Shown: one piece after another, positions 1-11,826 of the stretch | How positions within the stretch are numbered: position 1 is the first letter of the stretch | Layout of the letters: each line of letters opens with the position of its first letter | NCBI GenBank assembly: GCA_039881145.1 | Contig: JAYKKI010000137.1 | Location: forward strand, 794,501 to 858,500 | DNA from: Druceiella hillmani | Taxonomy: Eukaryota; Arthropoda; Insecta; Lepidoptera; Hepialidae | Direction: 5' to 3' | DNA length: 64,000 bases | Notes under the pieces: model-generated | Databases searched by the model: none | What the model was told of the DNA's origin: nothing | Seen by the model: the letters and a program-made list of their open reading frames with translations, nothing else | Position numbers and translations under genes: made by a program

Positions 1-954
1 TTAAATATAATATCTTTCATCACTATTTTAAATTACTTTATCGACAGAAAATTACCATAAGACTAGTCTTCAAAGAATATTAAAATTTGGTGTGGTATAA
101 TTAAATAAAATTACGTGACCAGTTTAATTAAAAATAGCGGTTCCTAACTTTTTACTTAGCGATCTCTGCTACTTTTTTAAAAAAAGAGTTAGTCGGTACT
201 GTTACCTGGATCCTCGTAATAGTAAAAAGGTGTCTCCATTCAAAAAGCATACGTATATTTGCTGAACGCCTGCAAATATTCACACTATTTACCGCGTCAA
301 GCAATGTTGGATTTTCGGTATTTATAACCACCTTATAGCGGAATTTCTGGCATAAGATGTTCCCACTTTACAGCTCATTTCATCGTAAATTATCAGCTAT
401 ATTATCAGCTATTTAGTTTTACCCGAGGCCGAGTAAGCACTGACATTATTATAACAAGTGAGTGCTTTTTATTTCTAATAAAGGGTCTGGTGTGATAAAA
501 ATGGTGAAGTGGCTGCCAATAGATATCTTTAATCTATTATGTTTGTAGTTACAATGGCATGTTGTGAGAAGACAATACACATTAATTTTTTGAATCTTGA
601 ACGTAAACGGTTTTTCAGATAATTAAAAAAGCAGTATTATGAAAGTCTTTACACCAATTTTCTTTATAAACTACATGACTTGAATCAAATATTTTCTATT
701 AGGTAATGCCTTAAAAAATTGTTTGAATTTTTTTGACATTTTTCCTTTGCCTTAAATGGACAATTTTAATTTTTATTGAGTACGAAAAATACGTGTTTTT
801 GTATTTATTTTTAATATATTTCCTTGAAAATTAACTTAAATTTCATGAGACAATATTTTACATATCAATTTGTTTGAAAATATATATATAGTTGGCACTT
901 GGCGCGGTTTCGCTTAAACTGTGCCGCAAATCCATTAACTGTAACCATTCAATC
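1..954. other. AT-rich non-coding DNA, nothing recognised
   Basis: No long open frame, RNA gene or element end was recognised here. The DNA is strongly A/T-rich, with homopolymer runs and a short TA run near 880-890. Confidence 0.6.
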
Positions 955-1030
955 AGTTTTAAGGTCTCATACGTCAAAAAGAAGGGACCCGTCTATCTGT
1001 TTGTCACAGCCCTTTAATCCATAACCTGAA
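955..1030 (-). repeat. Degenerate LINE-like 3' tail, minus orientation (weak)
   Basis: The segment reads roughly as an A-rich 'aaaaagaagggaccc' followed by 'gtctatctgtttgtcac'. This matches the reverse complement of the gacagacagac plus gggtcc tail seen better at 3,490-3,795. It is short and diverged, so it could be chance resemblance. Confidence 0.3.
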
Positions 1031-2349
1031 ACATAGCATAACGGTAAAACTTATTAACCCGCATATATCTTATACATCTCTAGAAAAAACATATTTATTT
1101 AAGATATATATTTTACGAAATATATCTATGTATTGAAACGAAATTTATATTTATAACTAGTTTATTATAAATATTATCTAAGTTACGTAAATGTGTTTGA
1201 AACCATCGTAGTGCAAATTCTGTTCATACTTAACATATTTATTGTATATAAAATTAGTATGACAATGAAGCATCCATTGAGATACAATTTGTGTAAACTA
1301 GTAAGTTTGATTTTTTCTTAACTTTTTTTCACAACTTTTGTTAAAACTAGTTATATAAATAACGATTAATTTGTTTTTAATTTAATATACTAGGTTCTAT
1401 ATAAACTAAAAAATTTCCTAATACTTAGTGTTCTGATGTTTGGCTAGTTCAAATGGATTTACCGTTATGAGAAGTCTGTTAATATTTTGCACGTTTAAGA
1501 ATCTGGATGCTTCTAAGTCGATGTTATTTTGCAGTCTCTTTTGATGACAATTAGCAAATCTACTTATAATATCATCTACGATCTCAATCTCAAGATCGTG
1601 ATGGAAGTCAATGTTACGAGCGTACCAAGACCCATTAACTTCACACTTAAATGCATTATTTTAATTTTTTCTACCGCTACTATTAATTATTTTAAATCTT
1701 TGTATCACTACTTCATACACTATTAAACTTACTGGCACAGCCCCATAATTTTTTTTCTGAACTTAGCTTTATTTTTTTCATAGATGGATATTGTATATTT
1801 TTTACAATTGCTTTTTAACAGTCAAAATTTTCCTTTCAAAATTGTCCTTTCAGACTATATCGTCACAGCTAATCTCAAAGTTTTCTGTTTAGCATAATGA
1901 TACTAGTAATACTTAGCCTTTTCAGGATTCTGTAGTAAACCTAGAAATTCTATTATCATCGCCGTATACGTCCGCTGGTCTATGACTGTTACATAGTTTC
2001 TATAGTTATAACTAGAAAATAGATACTTTACACGAAAATCACAATAAATATACGTAAAAATTTAAAGCGTGCATAATTCAATACTATCAAACAGTGATTT
2101 TGCTAAATTAAAATAAGAATTTGCATTATTGAAGTGGGATTTCAATTGACGTAGTTGCAATAAAAAATTCACATTAAGCTTTCATATAGTAAGTATCAAA
2201 ATAATATGGCATATATCTCCTGCTTCCGTCCCTCTAATTTTCCAGTTAAGAATTTGGAATTAGATTAAACCAACACTTACAATTAATTTTTTTTATAACT
2301 TACATTAAATATACGAAGCATAATGATGGCTATGGACTTTATGCATATT
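1031..2349. other. Non-coding DNA, nothing recognised
   Basis: Only short, compositionally random open frames occur (for example 1529-1726). None shows a recognisable domain, a good start context or codon bias distinct from the AT-rich background. Confidence 0.6.
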
Positions 2350-2460
2350 TCGACACACAGGTCAGTTTTTAGGGTTGGAAACCTTAAAAGGAAAAATTTG
2401 ATCTTTATAATAACCACGCAGATATTCATTCCTGTTCATGTGAGCCCGTTGTTGACGAGT
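2350..2460 (-). repeat. Degenerate LINE-like 3' tail, minus orientation
   Basis: On the plus strand 'tttttagggttggaaacc', then 'ttaaaaggaaaaat', then a stretch ending near 'gttgacgag' follows the reverse complement of the tail at 3,490-3,795 (tacggaaccctaaaa end, then gggttcc, then gacagac). Internal bases are heavily mutated. This is inferred as an old, truncated copy of the same LINE family. Confidence 0.4.
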
Positions 2461-3489
2461 TATAAAGTTTCCAAAAAAAATTTGAAGAGTTTTATAAGAT
2501 CCTATAAGATATTGCTAAAAATGTGCAAAAAATATGTTCTCTAGATCTTTGTCATTTTAACCAGATAAAATTACGAATTATTTTTTAGAATTATCGTACT
2601 TAAAAATATGAAAAAATTGTTTTTAAATGTTTAAGTTGTCTCTTCTATACAAATTCTTATTGCATTTGCTACACAATATCGTACATGAAATTTGAAGGTA
2701 AGTGTTCGAATAATTCTTTTACCCTATATAAATTATCCATATAAATATTTTTAATGAAAACTTCTAAAATATACATGAATTGATATGCTTTATCACTGTG
2801 CTGAATTAAACAATTTAGCAAGTAAACCATTTAAAAAAAACAGCTCGATATTTCCAACAAAGTCTTTGAAATTTTTCATAAAAAAAGCCCTAAAAATTGT
2901 TTTGAAATCCTTACAATTTCCTCTTTTGACCGTTTTTTAAAAATATTGCCTGTGATAGGCAAACAGATAGATGAATGAATAATAAATCCGAATATCCCCT
3001 ATTCGTATTTATTATTCAGCAAAAATGAAAATTTTCCTAATTAAACCTTTTTGTTCTCTGCTATATGAAAAGCTTAGATGTAAATACGTAGTAGAATTTT
3101 ATCGATATACTATACATTCTTAGCGTCATTTAATATTCATTTTATATAAAGAGTTTTTTACAAGCTAAATTCAAATCTCAGAATAAAAAGTGAATTTCCT
3201 AGGATTAACATGTTTATAACGTGACAATTAGGTGTTATTTGTATAAATGAACCTGTCAAGCATCAGTGGAACTCGCACTACGAGATGTTTTATACGTATT
3301 TACGCATTTATAAAAATATAATGGTACGTAATATTCTTATTAAATTATATGTAAAATTTTATTTTTTTAGAACAAAATTATATTGCCTACTGTATCATTC
3401 ATAAGCGTCTATTTAAAAAAATTAATTTGGCATAACTACAAATTAACGATTTGCGGATTTTTTCTCCTACTTGTACTGAGCTTGTAAGA
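2461..3489. other. Non-coding DNA, nothing recognised
   Basis: A/T-rich sequence with no recognisable gene, element end or tandem structure. Confidence 0.55.
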
Positions 3490-3795
3490 GCTTGCTGTTG
3501 CCAGATTTCATGTTTCTAGGTCAACGGGATATCCCTGTAGGTCTTGACTTATTTGCGAGTGTCAAAATATGCGGAATAAATGGCCGTATTTTTCTGATTT
3601 TTCATTGTGTTGAATTAAACGCTTGGTTTTTTACAGTTTGAAGGAACCATAGAACTATGTATTTGATATGAATTTCAACGTAATACCTCCACGCGTTCCT
3701 AAGAAAAAGAGTCTTGGCAGAGACAGACAGACAAAGAAAGAAATGTTCCTAAGGGTTCCTTTTTTTTGAAGTACGGAACCCTAAAAAACGATTCC
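3490..3795 (+). repeat. LINE (RTE-type) 3' tail remnant
   Basis: Two tail-like blocks are visible. The first (about 3,505-3,550) contains 'tttctaggtcaacggga' followed by 'ccctgtaggtcttgac'. The second (about 3,665-3,790) contains 'gatatgaatttcaacgtaat', 'cgcgttcctaagaaaaag', a gacagacagac stretch, 'cctaagggttcc' and ends in 'tacggaaccctaaaaa'. I recognise this arrangement as the non-coding 3' end of a LINE family that is abundant in Lepidoptera and present in other arthropods. No coding part is attached, as expected for strongly 5'-truncated copies. Related minus-strand tails lie at 2,350, 6,450 and 43,150. Confidence 0.6.
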
Positions 3796-6449
3796 GACAA
3801 AAGCCGTGTTAAAATTACTAATAAAACACTAACAAAACTGCAAATATATTTTATTCTTTTTGTTTTTCTCATGATACATCTTAGAATTATCTCCGCGTTT
3901 TATGTATGAATAAAAAATAAACCCCTTAAGGATTTCTTTTATTTACAATAAAAACCTTTTTCCTGTCATATTACAAATCAACATGATTATTTGGCATGTG
4001 TACATGTTCTTAAACTATTGCGTATTTACATACAAATTTAAGTTATGCAATATTTGCAAAGTAAACACTTTTGTGTCGACCACAAGTCGTTTCAAACTAA
4101 ATAACGTTACAATTTTTCATAACCATTTACATGTGAGACAAAAGAATTGCATATTAAAATATAACTATCGTATACAATGAATTTCCATGCTATTCTATGA
4201 CTTCGAATTTTTGTGTGAACGATTACACGTTATCGCCGTCCTTGTATCTTTTAACCCTTCAATAAGCACGTGTTTATAATTATTCGCATTTCCTGCCATA
4301 TTCTTAAAATTATATGTCTCTTTCGCGGTTATTGCATATCAGTATACATGTTTTAATGCAAGTATGCAAAAACTGATATCTACTCCGTTAATGCCTTAAT
4401 TAATTTTTTGTAACAGTAATTTGCTAGGAATTTGATGGTTTGGGCACATACATACCCGCAATTCTTACGAAAATATTTCACGAGTGAAATAAACGAATGA
4501 AAGAGGTTTTTCCTGCCATCAAAAATGTTTTAAATAAGCGAGTAGGTATTGAACTAATATTCAAAATATGTTTAAGAATATTACGGAAAGAGTTAAATAT
4601 AGGTGCGAAACATAGGAGGAAGATAAATATTGATAGTTAGAAAATGGTACTTTTTCGTATTCCGATTCAAGTTTATCATCAAATATTTTAAACTCCACGT
4701 ATTATTTAAAGAAAAAATTTTAAATGTTTTGAAAATACTGAACATAAAACAATGAAAAATATTTTTAGAGGTCTACGCAAAAACTGTGGGTACAATATAC
4801 TATAATATACATAATAATATAATATACATAATGATTATTGGAGATTTAGTAGTTAAATAATGTTACTCGAAACCAGGTGCGAAACCTATTAGGCACCAGC
4901 CAGACTGGCATTTGGCCACTTTTTCAAGATTACAATCGTAAATCTTTCAAAAGAGTTTGCTAATGTGTTTCTATTCTGTCAATCCATTTTTAAAACGCTG
5001 TTAGTACAGCAACAAGGACAAAATAGATATAGGTTTTGTGTTTCGGAAATAGCGAAGGAATATTGCAAGTACTTTTAATGTAGTTAATGTAGCCCTTTTA
5101 GTTTTTCTCAGAAATGTGAAGTTATGAGGATAAATATGAAAAAAAAACTTTTTTACATAAGAGACTAGCCTTATAGGTATGTCGGTTTTTTTCATAAATT
5201 TATAATTATGAATACACATTTGCAGACGGTTGAAACGATATCTGTCTTAGAATATTTGGTTTTCTATTTTCGTTTGAAGCCGTGTTGCAGTGTAGTATAA
5301 TGTAGGCTATGACATAATATCTACGAAAATTTAATCGCATTGTTTTACGTAGTTTCTAAAATATCTATCTGAAAATATACTTTTTTAAATAATTTTGTTA
5401 GGTTTTGGAACCAAATAGGTAAATTCGTAACTACTTTGTTACCATCAAGTAAAAAACTCTTAAACTATTTTATATCGTGTGTGTGTGGTACAAAAAAACG
5501 ATAAATTTTATTCAATAGGGATAGAAATATGAAATGAATTTTAGTTATTATGATTCTTCCGTTTGTTCGAAATCATCAAATGTTTATTCGCTTCGCCTAC
5601 TCTTTGAAATGAAACAAGAAAATATCCCAAACTTGCTCACAAGATTTCCCCCGCCTAGTCATGTCTGTTTATTCAATAACAGTCAGATAGGAGTCAAGCA
5701 AATAGCAAATATTTGTGAGTAAAATAAATAAAGCTTAATCGTATATCAAAGCTCACGGGAGCCGTATTCGTCTCGTTCAAACTCCTTCAAACTTATATTA
5801 GATATGTGTCTAGTTGGTCTTAAACTTCCGGTATAAGACTGTAGGGTGCAGGAATTGAAATATGGTCTACAATATTTTATTCAATATTTATGAGTGCGAA
5901 GCGAACGTTGTATTGTTGACCTTTTGGCAACGTGTTGACACTGAGTTTGGCTAAAAATATGATAGAAATTTTATTGATTATATTCGATACTAGATTACAT
6001 CTCTGCATAGATTTATGCACTTTTTTATTCGCGATATATATTGTTAATTGCAATTATATAAGAATCTTTTTGCTCAATATTGACGACCTTATTGTAAAAA
6101 AAGGTTGTATAGCGTATATTCGCATTCTTCTGTCTGCTACGTTATTTTTCACTTTAGTAAACCTTTAATCAAACCTATCTATAGTTAAAACCATCCAAGG
6201 GTCTTTTAATAAACCGCTTACTTTTTACTGTATTTAGGATATTAAAATCTGGACCTTTATTGTAAGCTTTTGATGGTCAAGGATACTTTTGCACTATAAA
6301 CCTAATTTATATTTTATCTTTTATTTTAAGTTTAATTTTTACGCTGGTCTCGATAATATAAATTCTACAGTCCTAGAGACCTTGAATGTGTCATCAAAAC
6401 TATGTAACAATGAATTCTAATCATTATATTGAAAGTGTTTTTCAAATCG
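3796..6449. other. Non-coding DNA, nothing recognised
   Basis: Contains several 60-78 codon open frames, such as 5001-5219 minus and 5932-6168 plus. They look like chance frames: no domains, runs of Ile/Phe/Leu/Tyr from A/T codons, and no splice or promoter context. Confidence 0.55.
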
Positions 6450-6545
6450 TTTCAGTAGATTTTAGGGTGCTGTATTGCAAAAGGAAAAATCAAATCCTTA
6501 TAAGACCACTCGTGTGTTCCTTAGTCCATTTGTCACAACAGTTTT
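6450..6545 (-). repeat. LINE-like 3' tail copy, minus orientation
   Basis: The plus strand reads 'tagggtgctgtattgcaaaa', then 'ggaaaaatcaaatcc', 'ttataagaccactcgtg' and 'gtccatttgtcac'. This is the reverse complement of the tail described at 3,490-3,795, with moderate divergence. Confidence 0.45.
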
Positions 6546-6781
6546 CCTCAGATAGCACTTGATCTGGTAATTTGAAACCAGATAACCTGGTGTTTTTATT
6601 TTTGAAACTACTAAACTTAAAATTATGAAAGCCATAGAAGTTTTACAAGCGGACGATGGTTGTAGGTAAACTATGAAGATGATTCCTCATGTGATGAAAT
6701 TTGAGCATATGTTTCACTACTTAATTCTATAATATATAATTGAATATTCATTGGCTTAGAAAGTCTACATTACTGAAAACT

Positions 6782-7077
6782 TAGTACAAATAAAGAAACA
6801 TTACTTTAAACGAGGTATGGAACCTACAAGTACAAGCCATATTTTAAATTTTCCAAAACTAAATTTTTTACCGATCACCAAGTATCATCCCAATAAAGAT
6901 ACCCAAAAATTGTTCCAGTAGATATTGCATAGTACAAATAAAGAAATTTCACTTTAAACAAAGTATGGAACCTAAAAGTGTAAACCATATTTCAAATTAA
7001 CTAAAACTAAATTTTATACCAATCACCAAGTATCATCCCAATAAAAGGTACCTAAAAAATTGGTCCAGTAAATTTTG
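6782..7077. repeat. 148-bp tandem duplication
   Basis: Two adjacent copies begin with 'tagtacaaataaagaaa' at 6,782 and 6,930. Both carry 'ggtatggaacct' or 'agtatggaacct' and 'atcaccaagtatcatccc'. The copies differ at scattered bases and small indels, so the duplication is old. No coding potential is evident. Confidence 0.85.
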
Positions 7078-9072
7078 CTTCCTACGATATTTGTTGATAA
7101 AATATGTAAATTAAATCTATTTCTCAAGTAATTCGAGATCTTAAAACCTACGTAAATTATCATTCTGAGATATGTTAATATATTCCATATCATTAAATTT
7201 CTAATAATCTATAATTGGTAGAAATAAGGAAAGTTGTTTCCCAACATACGATTCTATTAAAATGTTCTTTATGTACATAAAGGTTATACAATCTAGAGAT
7301 TTATGCATTTATAATTTTTTAAAAAATAAAAAACTAGGCCATTTAAATTGCTTTAATCCAATAACAATAATTTAAAATGAGTGAAAACAAACTCAAATGA
7401 TTCTGATGTTAGCTAAATCATATTCGTACTGGATTATATGGAGTTCACTAACTAAAATTGTATATATTGTGATTCTTATAAATAGTGATTTTAATATTAT
7501 CCTGAAGCTAAAAATCTTAGATTTACCTTAAATTTCCCTTTAAGTATCTATGGAAACAATGGAAAATCTGATAAAGCCATAATATATAAAACTAACAAAA
7601 GAAGTAAATCTTTATTCAAATTTATCCGACGCAATGTGATACAAAAATACAAGATTTATGCCATTTTATGATGAAGACTGCCACGTAAAAGTGAAGGTGT
7701 TATGCAAAATTAATTAGAAACATTTTGAAATTAAATACTTGGAGCAATAAAATATCTTAGAATAAGCTTAAATTTTTGCAGTTTACTAATTATAATAAAC
7801 TGAACAGTTATGTATAAGAGAACTTGGTACTGTGCTTTTACTCACGCGGGCCATATAGTTTATTGTTATGGAATATTTACTGTAAATGGATCACATAGAG
7901 TTGGTTTTATTTGGCATGCTAATAAATATTCAATGTTCATTTCTACGATATAAATATCAAAGTTAACATATTTCTGACGTAAATATTTATTCAAAGAAGT
8001 TAACACATTGAAGATATTTTTGTGGCCCTAACTCTAAAATAAAATATGGTTTATTACACACAAGGACCAAATCAAAAGGATAACTAAACAGTTATCTATA
8101 ACAAGGTGAATAAAATAATATTTGCCTGATATGCCTCTGTCCTCTTTGGCTAACTAGCAGTTTCTGAGCGCACGCACGCCCGTGTAGCGTGTATTATCCG
8201 TAGCTTCATGTTTAAACTAACCTTATTGTATCCCACTATAAAGCGCAATCGTGTTCTGCCCCATTACCTGTCTTGTCTTTTATTGAGACTAAAAGAAACG
8301 TTAACGTACTGTGATCCCTTTGAAATATATGAGCTTTGTGTCAACGCTTATTCAAGCTTTTTTATCAGGCGGTTTGAGCTTAGGTACCTCTTGGATAAAT
8401 AATTTATTTACATTTCAAATATAACCTAGATGAGCTACCTATTCTAGCGTTACACGTATTAACCTGTGGAGGTTTATTTAGTTATATATTTACCATAAAT
8501 TTTTTTGCTAAATATCTTTGTTACGTAATTTTAAATATAAATATATAACTTTATATTTACGCTTCCTATTAAACTAAGTTATTCATATGACTATATATTC
8601 ATGGACATTTTTTTTTACAAATCAAGTTAGAGATAATGTTCCTTAGCTAATATTAAAAAACCGCAGATTTGTGACAGACTAACACAAATGAAGAACACAA
8701 GTTTGTAATGTAATTTTACCAAAAAAACCTTTAAATTTTGATCGAAGCTCATACGGAGCACACTAATTCGATTAATTTTTCAGTGCTTTGAGATTAAACG
8801 AGAAAACGTCGTAAATTTATATTTGAAATTCGTCGAGTCTGGTGTGTTTAATAACTTTGGATTACTAAATAAGTTATGCAAATAAGTGTTCGTTAATATG
8901 TAAACATAATCATACTATTGTATATAAAGCATATTCAAGTATTAAAGTTCCCGAAAACTTCTTTCAACATACATTCGATTTGTATCTATTTGAACTCGGA
9001 TTTTTGATGTAAGATTTCACGATTTTTTGACATTTCACAAAAATTGTTCGGTGCGATATTTTTATTTTACAG
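7078..9072. other. Non-coding DNA, nothing recognised
   Basis: One open frame at 8,208-8,402 plus lies in a slightly less A/T-rich patch, following 'cgcacgcacgcccgtg' at about 8,169. It has no recognisable motif and I do not support it as a gene. Confidence 0.5.
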
Positions 9073-9074
9073 TA

Positions 9075-9098
9075 GGGTAGGGCGGGGCTAATTGAGCA
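9075..9098 (+). repeat. Left terminal inverted repeat of the pogo element
   Basis: GGGTAGGGCGGGGCTAATTG followed by AGCA. It pairs with the right end at 11,801-11,824, where the single mismatch is A versus G at position 17. TA precedes it. Confidence 0.93.
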
Positions 9099-9440
9099 TA
9101 GGGGTAAGTTGAGCAATCGAAATATCTCCGAAACTATACACCGGACGCTAACATGTCAAATGAAGGAAAGGCGGGGGCGCGGGAGGGGAACACATCACGC
9201 GACCGCTAGTGGCGAATTGACGATCGAGTAAGGCACGCGTGCGCTTTGTTTATTTTGCCAACGAAAAGTAAAAAAATCGTGTCTGTCTATATTTCTTCTG
9301 TACAGGTTAAATGTTATTCATTTTCAATCAAGTAAGTGTTAAAGTTTCATTAATTTAATGTATTTTCTATATCTATTATGGATTTTGTTTAAACTAATAC
9401 AGTTTTTTCATAACCTCATTTGAAATTCAAATACTTGGGT

Positions 9441-9477
9441 CGGGGTATGTTGAGCAACTGTTGCTCAACTTACCCCG
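9441..9477. repeat. Internal palindrome of the pogo end motif
   Basis: Two 17-bp arms (9,441-9,457 and 9,461-9,477) with a 3-bp spacer read cggggtatgttgagcaa and its reverse complement with one mismatch. The motif matches the subterminal copy at 9,101-9,115 and those at 11,600-11,611 (inverted) and 11,621-11,636. It lies 44 bp before the transposase start codon, so it could serve transposase binding or promoter control. That role is inference. Confidence 0.85.
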
Positions 9478-9520
9478 TGATTCAAAATGATAGTGACATA
9501 TATTTTTCTCTCGTTTTAGA

Positions 9521-11314
9521 ATGCGGACGTATAAAAGGAAAACGTCAAGAGGTGTGTACTCAACTCAACAGTTAAATGATGCTGCTAATGCTGTCAAGGA
9601 CGGAAAAAGTGTGAATGCCGCCGCCAAGGAATTTGGCATCAAGAGAATGACATTGACCAGATTTATTAAGAAATCGGAGTCTGAAAGAGTTGTTCCCTCA
9701 ATGGGTTATGCAACACCAAGGCAGGTATTTTCTCCCGAGTTAGAAGATTCTTTAAAAAACTATTTGCTACAAATGGCGTCAATCTTTTATGGATACTCCC
9801 CTAAAAATGTTCGTCGCCTTGCCTACGAGTGTGCTGTGAAATTCGGAATAAAAATCCCAGCCTCCTGGACTGCCAATAAAATGGCGGGGAAAGAATGGCT
9901 TACCATGTTTTTGAAACGTCACTCCGAGTTGTCCATTCGTAAGCCAGAACCAACCAGCCTCGGTAGGGCGACAGCATTTAATGCTCATAACGTTAAAGTT
10001 TTTTTTGACAAGTTAGCGGAAGTTATGGACAAATATGGATTAACTGCTTCACAAATATGGAATGTGGATGAAACTGGAGTGTCCACAGTCCTGAAGCCGT
10101 CAAAAATTAAAGGTAACGAAAACCAAGGGTAAACGTAACGTTGGCGCTATGACGTCAGGGGAAAGAAGTACAAATATTACAGTCGTAACAGCTGTGTCTG
10201 CTTCTGGCAACACAGTTCCTCCTTTGTTCGTATTTCCCAGAAAAAACTTCAAGAGTCACTTCATTAATGGCGGCCCCCCTGACTGTATAGGAGCAGGTAA
10301 TTCCAGTGGATGGGTTACAGACCAGGAGTTCTTTCAGTTTATGCAACACTTTATCAAATATGTTAAACCGTCTATTGATCACCGCATTCTGCTTGTATTA
10401 GACAATCACTCATCTCATTTACACGTGGAGACATTGAATTTGGCTAAAGACAATGGCATCGTTATGTTATCTTTCCCCCGCACTGTAGCCATAAGCTTCA
10501 GCCTTTGGACGTCTCAGTATTCGGGCCGTTCAAAAAATATTGCGCCACTGCACAAGATTCATGGCTACGAAACAACCCAGGGAAGACAATAACCATTTAG
10601 GATATCCCAAAAATAGTCGCTGATTCACTGCCTTTTGCTCAGACGAGTATGAATATTATGAATGGTTTTAAGAAGACTGGCATCTTCCCATATAACCCCA
10701 ACATTTTTAGCGACGATGAGTTTTCACCATCGTTTGTGACCGACCGTCCAGATCCAGCATCTATTGTCCTAGAAAGAGATCGTCAAGAACAAGCAATGTC
10801 CACAACTCAACCTATTCAACCTGATCCCGTTCCGTCTACCTCTGCCAGTCAATGTGAACCTGAGCCCAGTACAAGCAATAAAGAAAATGAACAGTTTGAT
10901 TCACCACGGGCATTCTCCCTAGAAAATGTTCGGCCATACCCAAAGGCAGCTCCAAGAAAGATAAGTACAAGTATTGGAAGAAAGAGAAAAGCTGCAATTC
11001 TCACAGATACACCCGAGAAGAACGCGTTGCAAGAAGAACAGAGTAAATCTAGTAAAAAAGTTAAGAAGCAAAAGAAGAAAATTGAAAACAAAAGAAAGAA
11101 GAGTGTTAGTAAAAAAATACTTCAGTCTAGTGATGAAAGTGACAAAGATGAATGTATCTTCCTGGTTTGTAGCGAAGTCTGGTCTGACAGCAAACCAGGA
11201 GAGAAGTGGATCCAATGCGAAGATTGTAAAGAGTGGGCACATAAAAAATGTGTCCAAGTTACTGGCCTTCATTTCATTTGTATCAATTGCAATTCCGATG
11301 ACGATGATGATTAG
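9521..11314 (+). pseudogene. Pogo/Tigger-like transposase with C-terminal PHD-type zinc finger, broken
   Basis: The intact gene would encode a DDD transposase that cuts and pastes the element. Fragment one (9,521-10,132) starts at ATG with a psq-type helix-turn-helix (about residues 11-51, motif AAKEFGIKRMTLTRFIKK). A CENP-B-like second DNA-binding region (residues 80-150) and the first catalytic Asp in NVDETG (codon 10,067-10,069) follow. Fragment two (10,149-10,592) has the second Asp in LLVLDNHSSH (10,401-10,403). The third Asp, in QPLD (10,508-10,510), is 36 residues on (35 between, DD35D). The tail (10,649-11,314) is Ser/Pro/Lys-rich, then a Cys/His finger with WIQCEDC and CINC. Lesions: a frameshift near 10,108-10,113, a one-base loss in the C run at 10,475-10,479, and TAG at 10,598-10,600. 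The family is known for these domains. Inactivity is inferred from the three lesions. Confidence 0.93.
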
Positions 11315-11502
11315 TTTTAGTCATTATGGATATTTTTTCTTAATTTAATCTTTATTGAAATTGAAAAAGTCTGATTTTAAGTGGAAAGGCTGAATTTATT
11401 CCAAAAATTAATCTTTAAATATATTGCGTTTTTGTTGATTCTATTTTTATGTTTAATATCTAGAAGAATATTATGTTTTGTTTTATTTTTTAACTTAGAA
11501 TT

Positions 11503-11508
11503 AATAAA
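11503..11508 (+). terminator. Candidate polyadenylation signal of the pogo gene
   Basis: AATAAA about 190 bp after the transposase stop codon and inside the element. In A/T-rich DNA this hexamer is frequent by chance, so only its position supports it. Confidence 0.35.
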
Positions 11509-11800
11509 ATAACAGTTGATTATCAAATACAATTTTTATTTCATGTCTAGAAACCTTAGTTAGAATAGAATCTCTAACTGCACAATTTGCCCCATACCCT
11601 TGCTCAACTTACGTCACCTATGGGGTAAGTTGAGCATACTTGACTTTCTTCGTTTATACAGCTGTAACTTTTGAACTTGATCAGTCAGAAATAAACTACT
11701 GTGGGATTTTTTGTAGGAGAATAAATAAGGAATCCATCGGTATGCCACACAAGCTGTTGAGACTTATTGTGGAGGAGCTATAATCACTTGAGTAAAAAAT

Positions 11801-11824
11801 TGCTCAACTAGCCCCGCCCTACCC
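11801..11824 (-). repeat. Right terminal inverted repeat of the pogo element
   Basis: The reverse complement reads GGGTAGGGCGGGGCTAGTTG followed by AGCA. It is followed by TA at 11,825-11,826, the second half of the target duplication. Confidence 0.93.
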
Positions 11825-11826
11825 TA

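Larger units (their letters stand above)
9075..11824 (+). mobile_element. Complete pogo/Tigger-like DNA transposon, about 2.75 kb
   Basis: The element has 24-bp terminal inverted repeats with one mismatch (left 9,075-9,098, right 11,801-11,824) starting GGGTAGGGCGGGGCTA. It is flanked by the dinucleotide TA on both sides (9,073-9,074 and 11,825-11,826), the target duplication expected for the Tc1/mariner/pogo superfamily. It carries one plus-strand transposase gene (9,521-11,314) that is broken, so the copy is non-autonomous. A C+G-rich stretch at 9,160-9,240 precedes the gene and may hold its promoter. A short end motif (ggggtaagttgagca) recurs near both ends. Sharp ends and few lesions suggest a fairly recent insertion compared with the relic at 31-33 kb. 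Confidence 0.93.

Noticed and set aside
10849..11348. Frames of 80-124 codons on both strands inside the pogo gene
   Set aside because: Shadows of the Lys/Ser-rich C-terminal region of the transposase in other frames.
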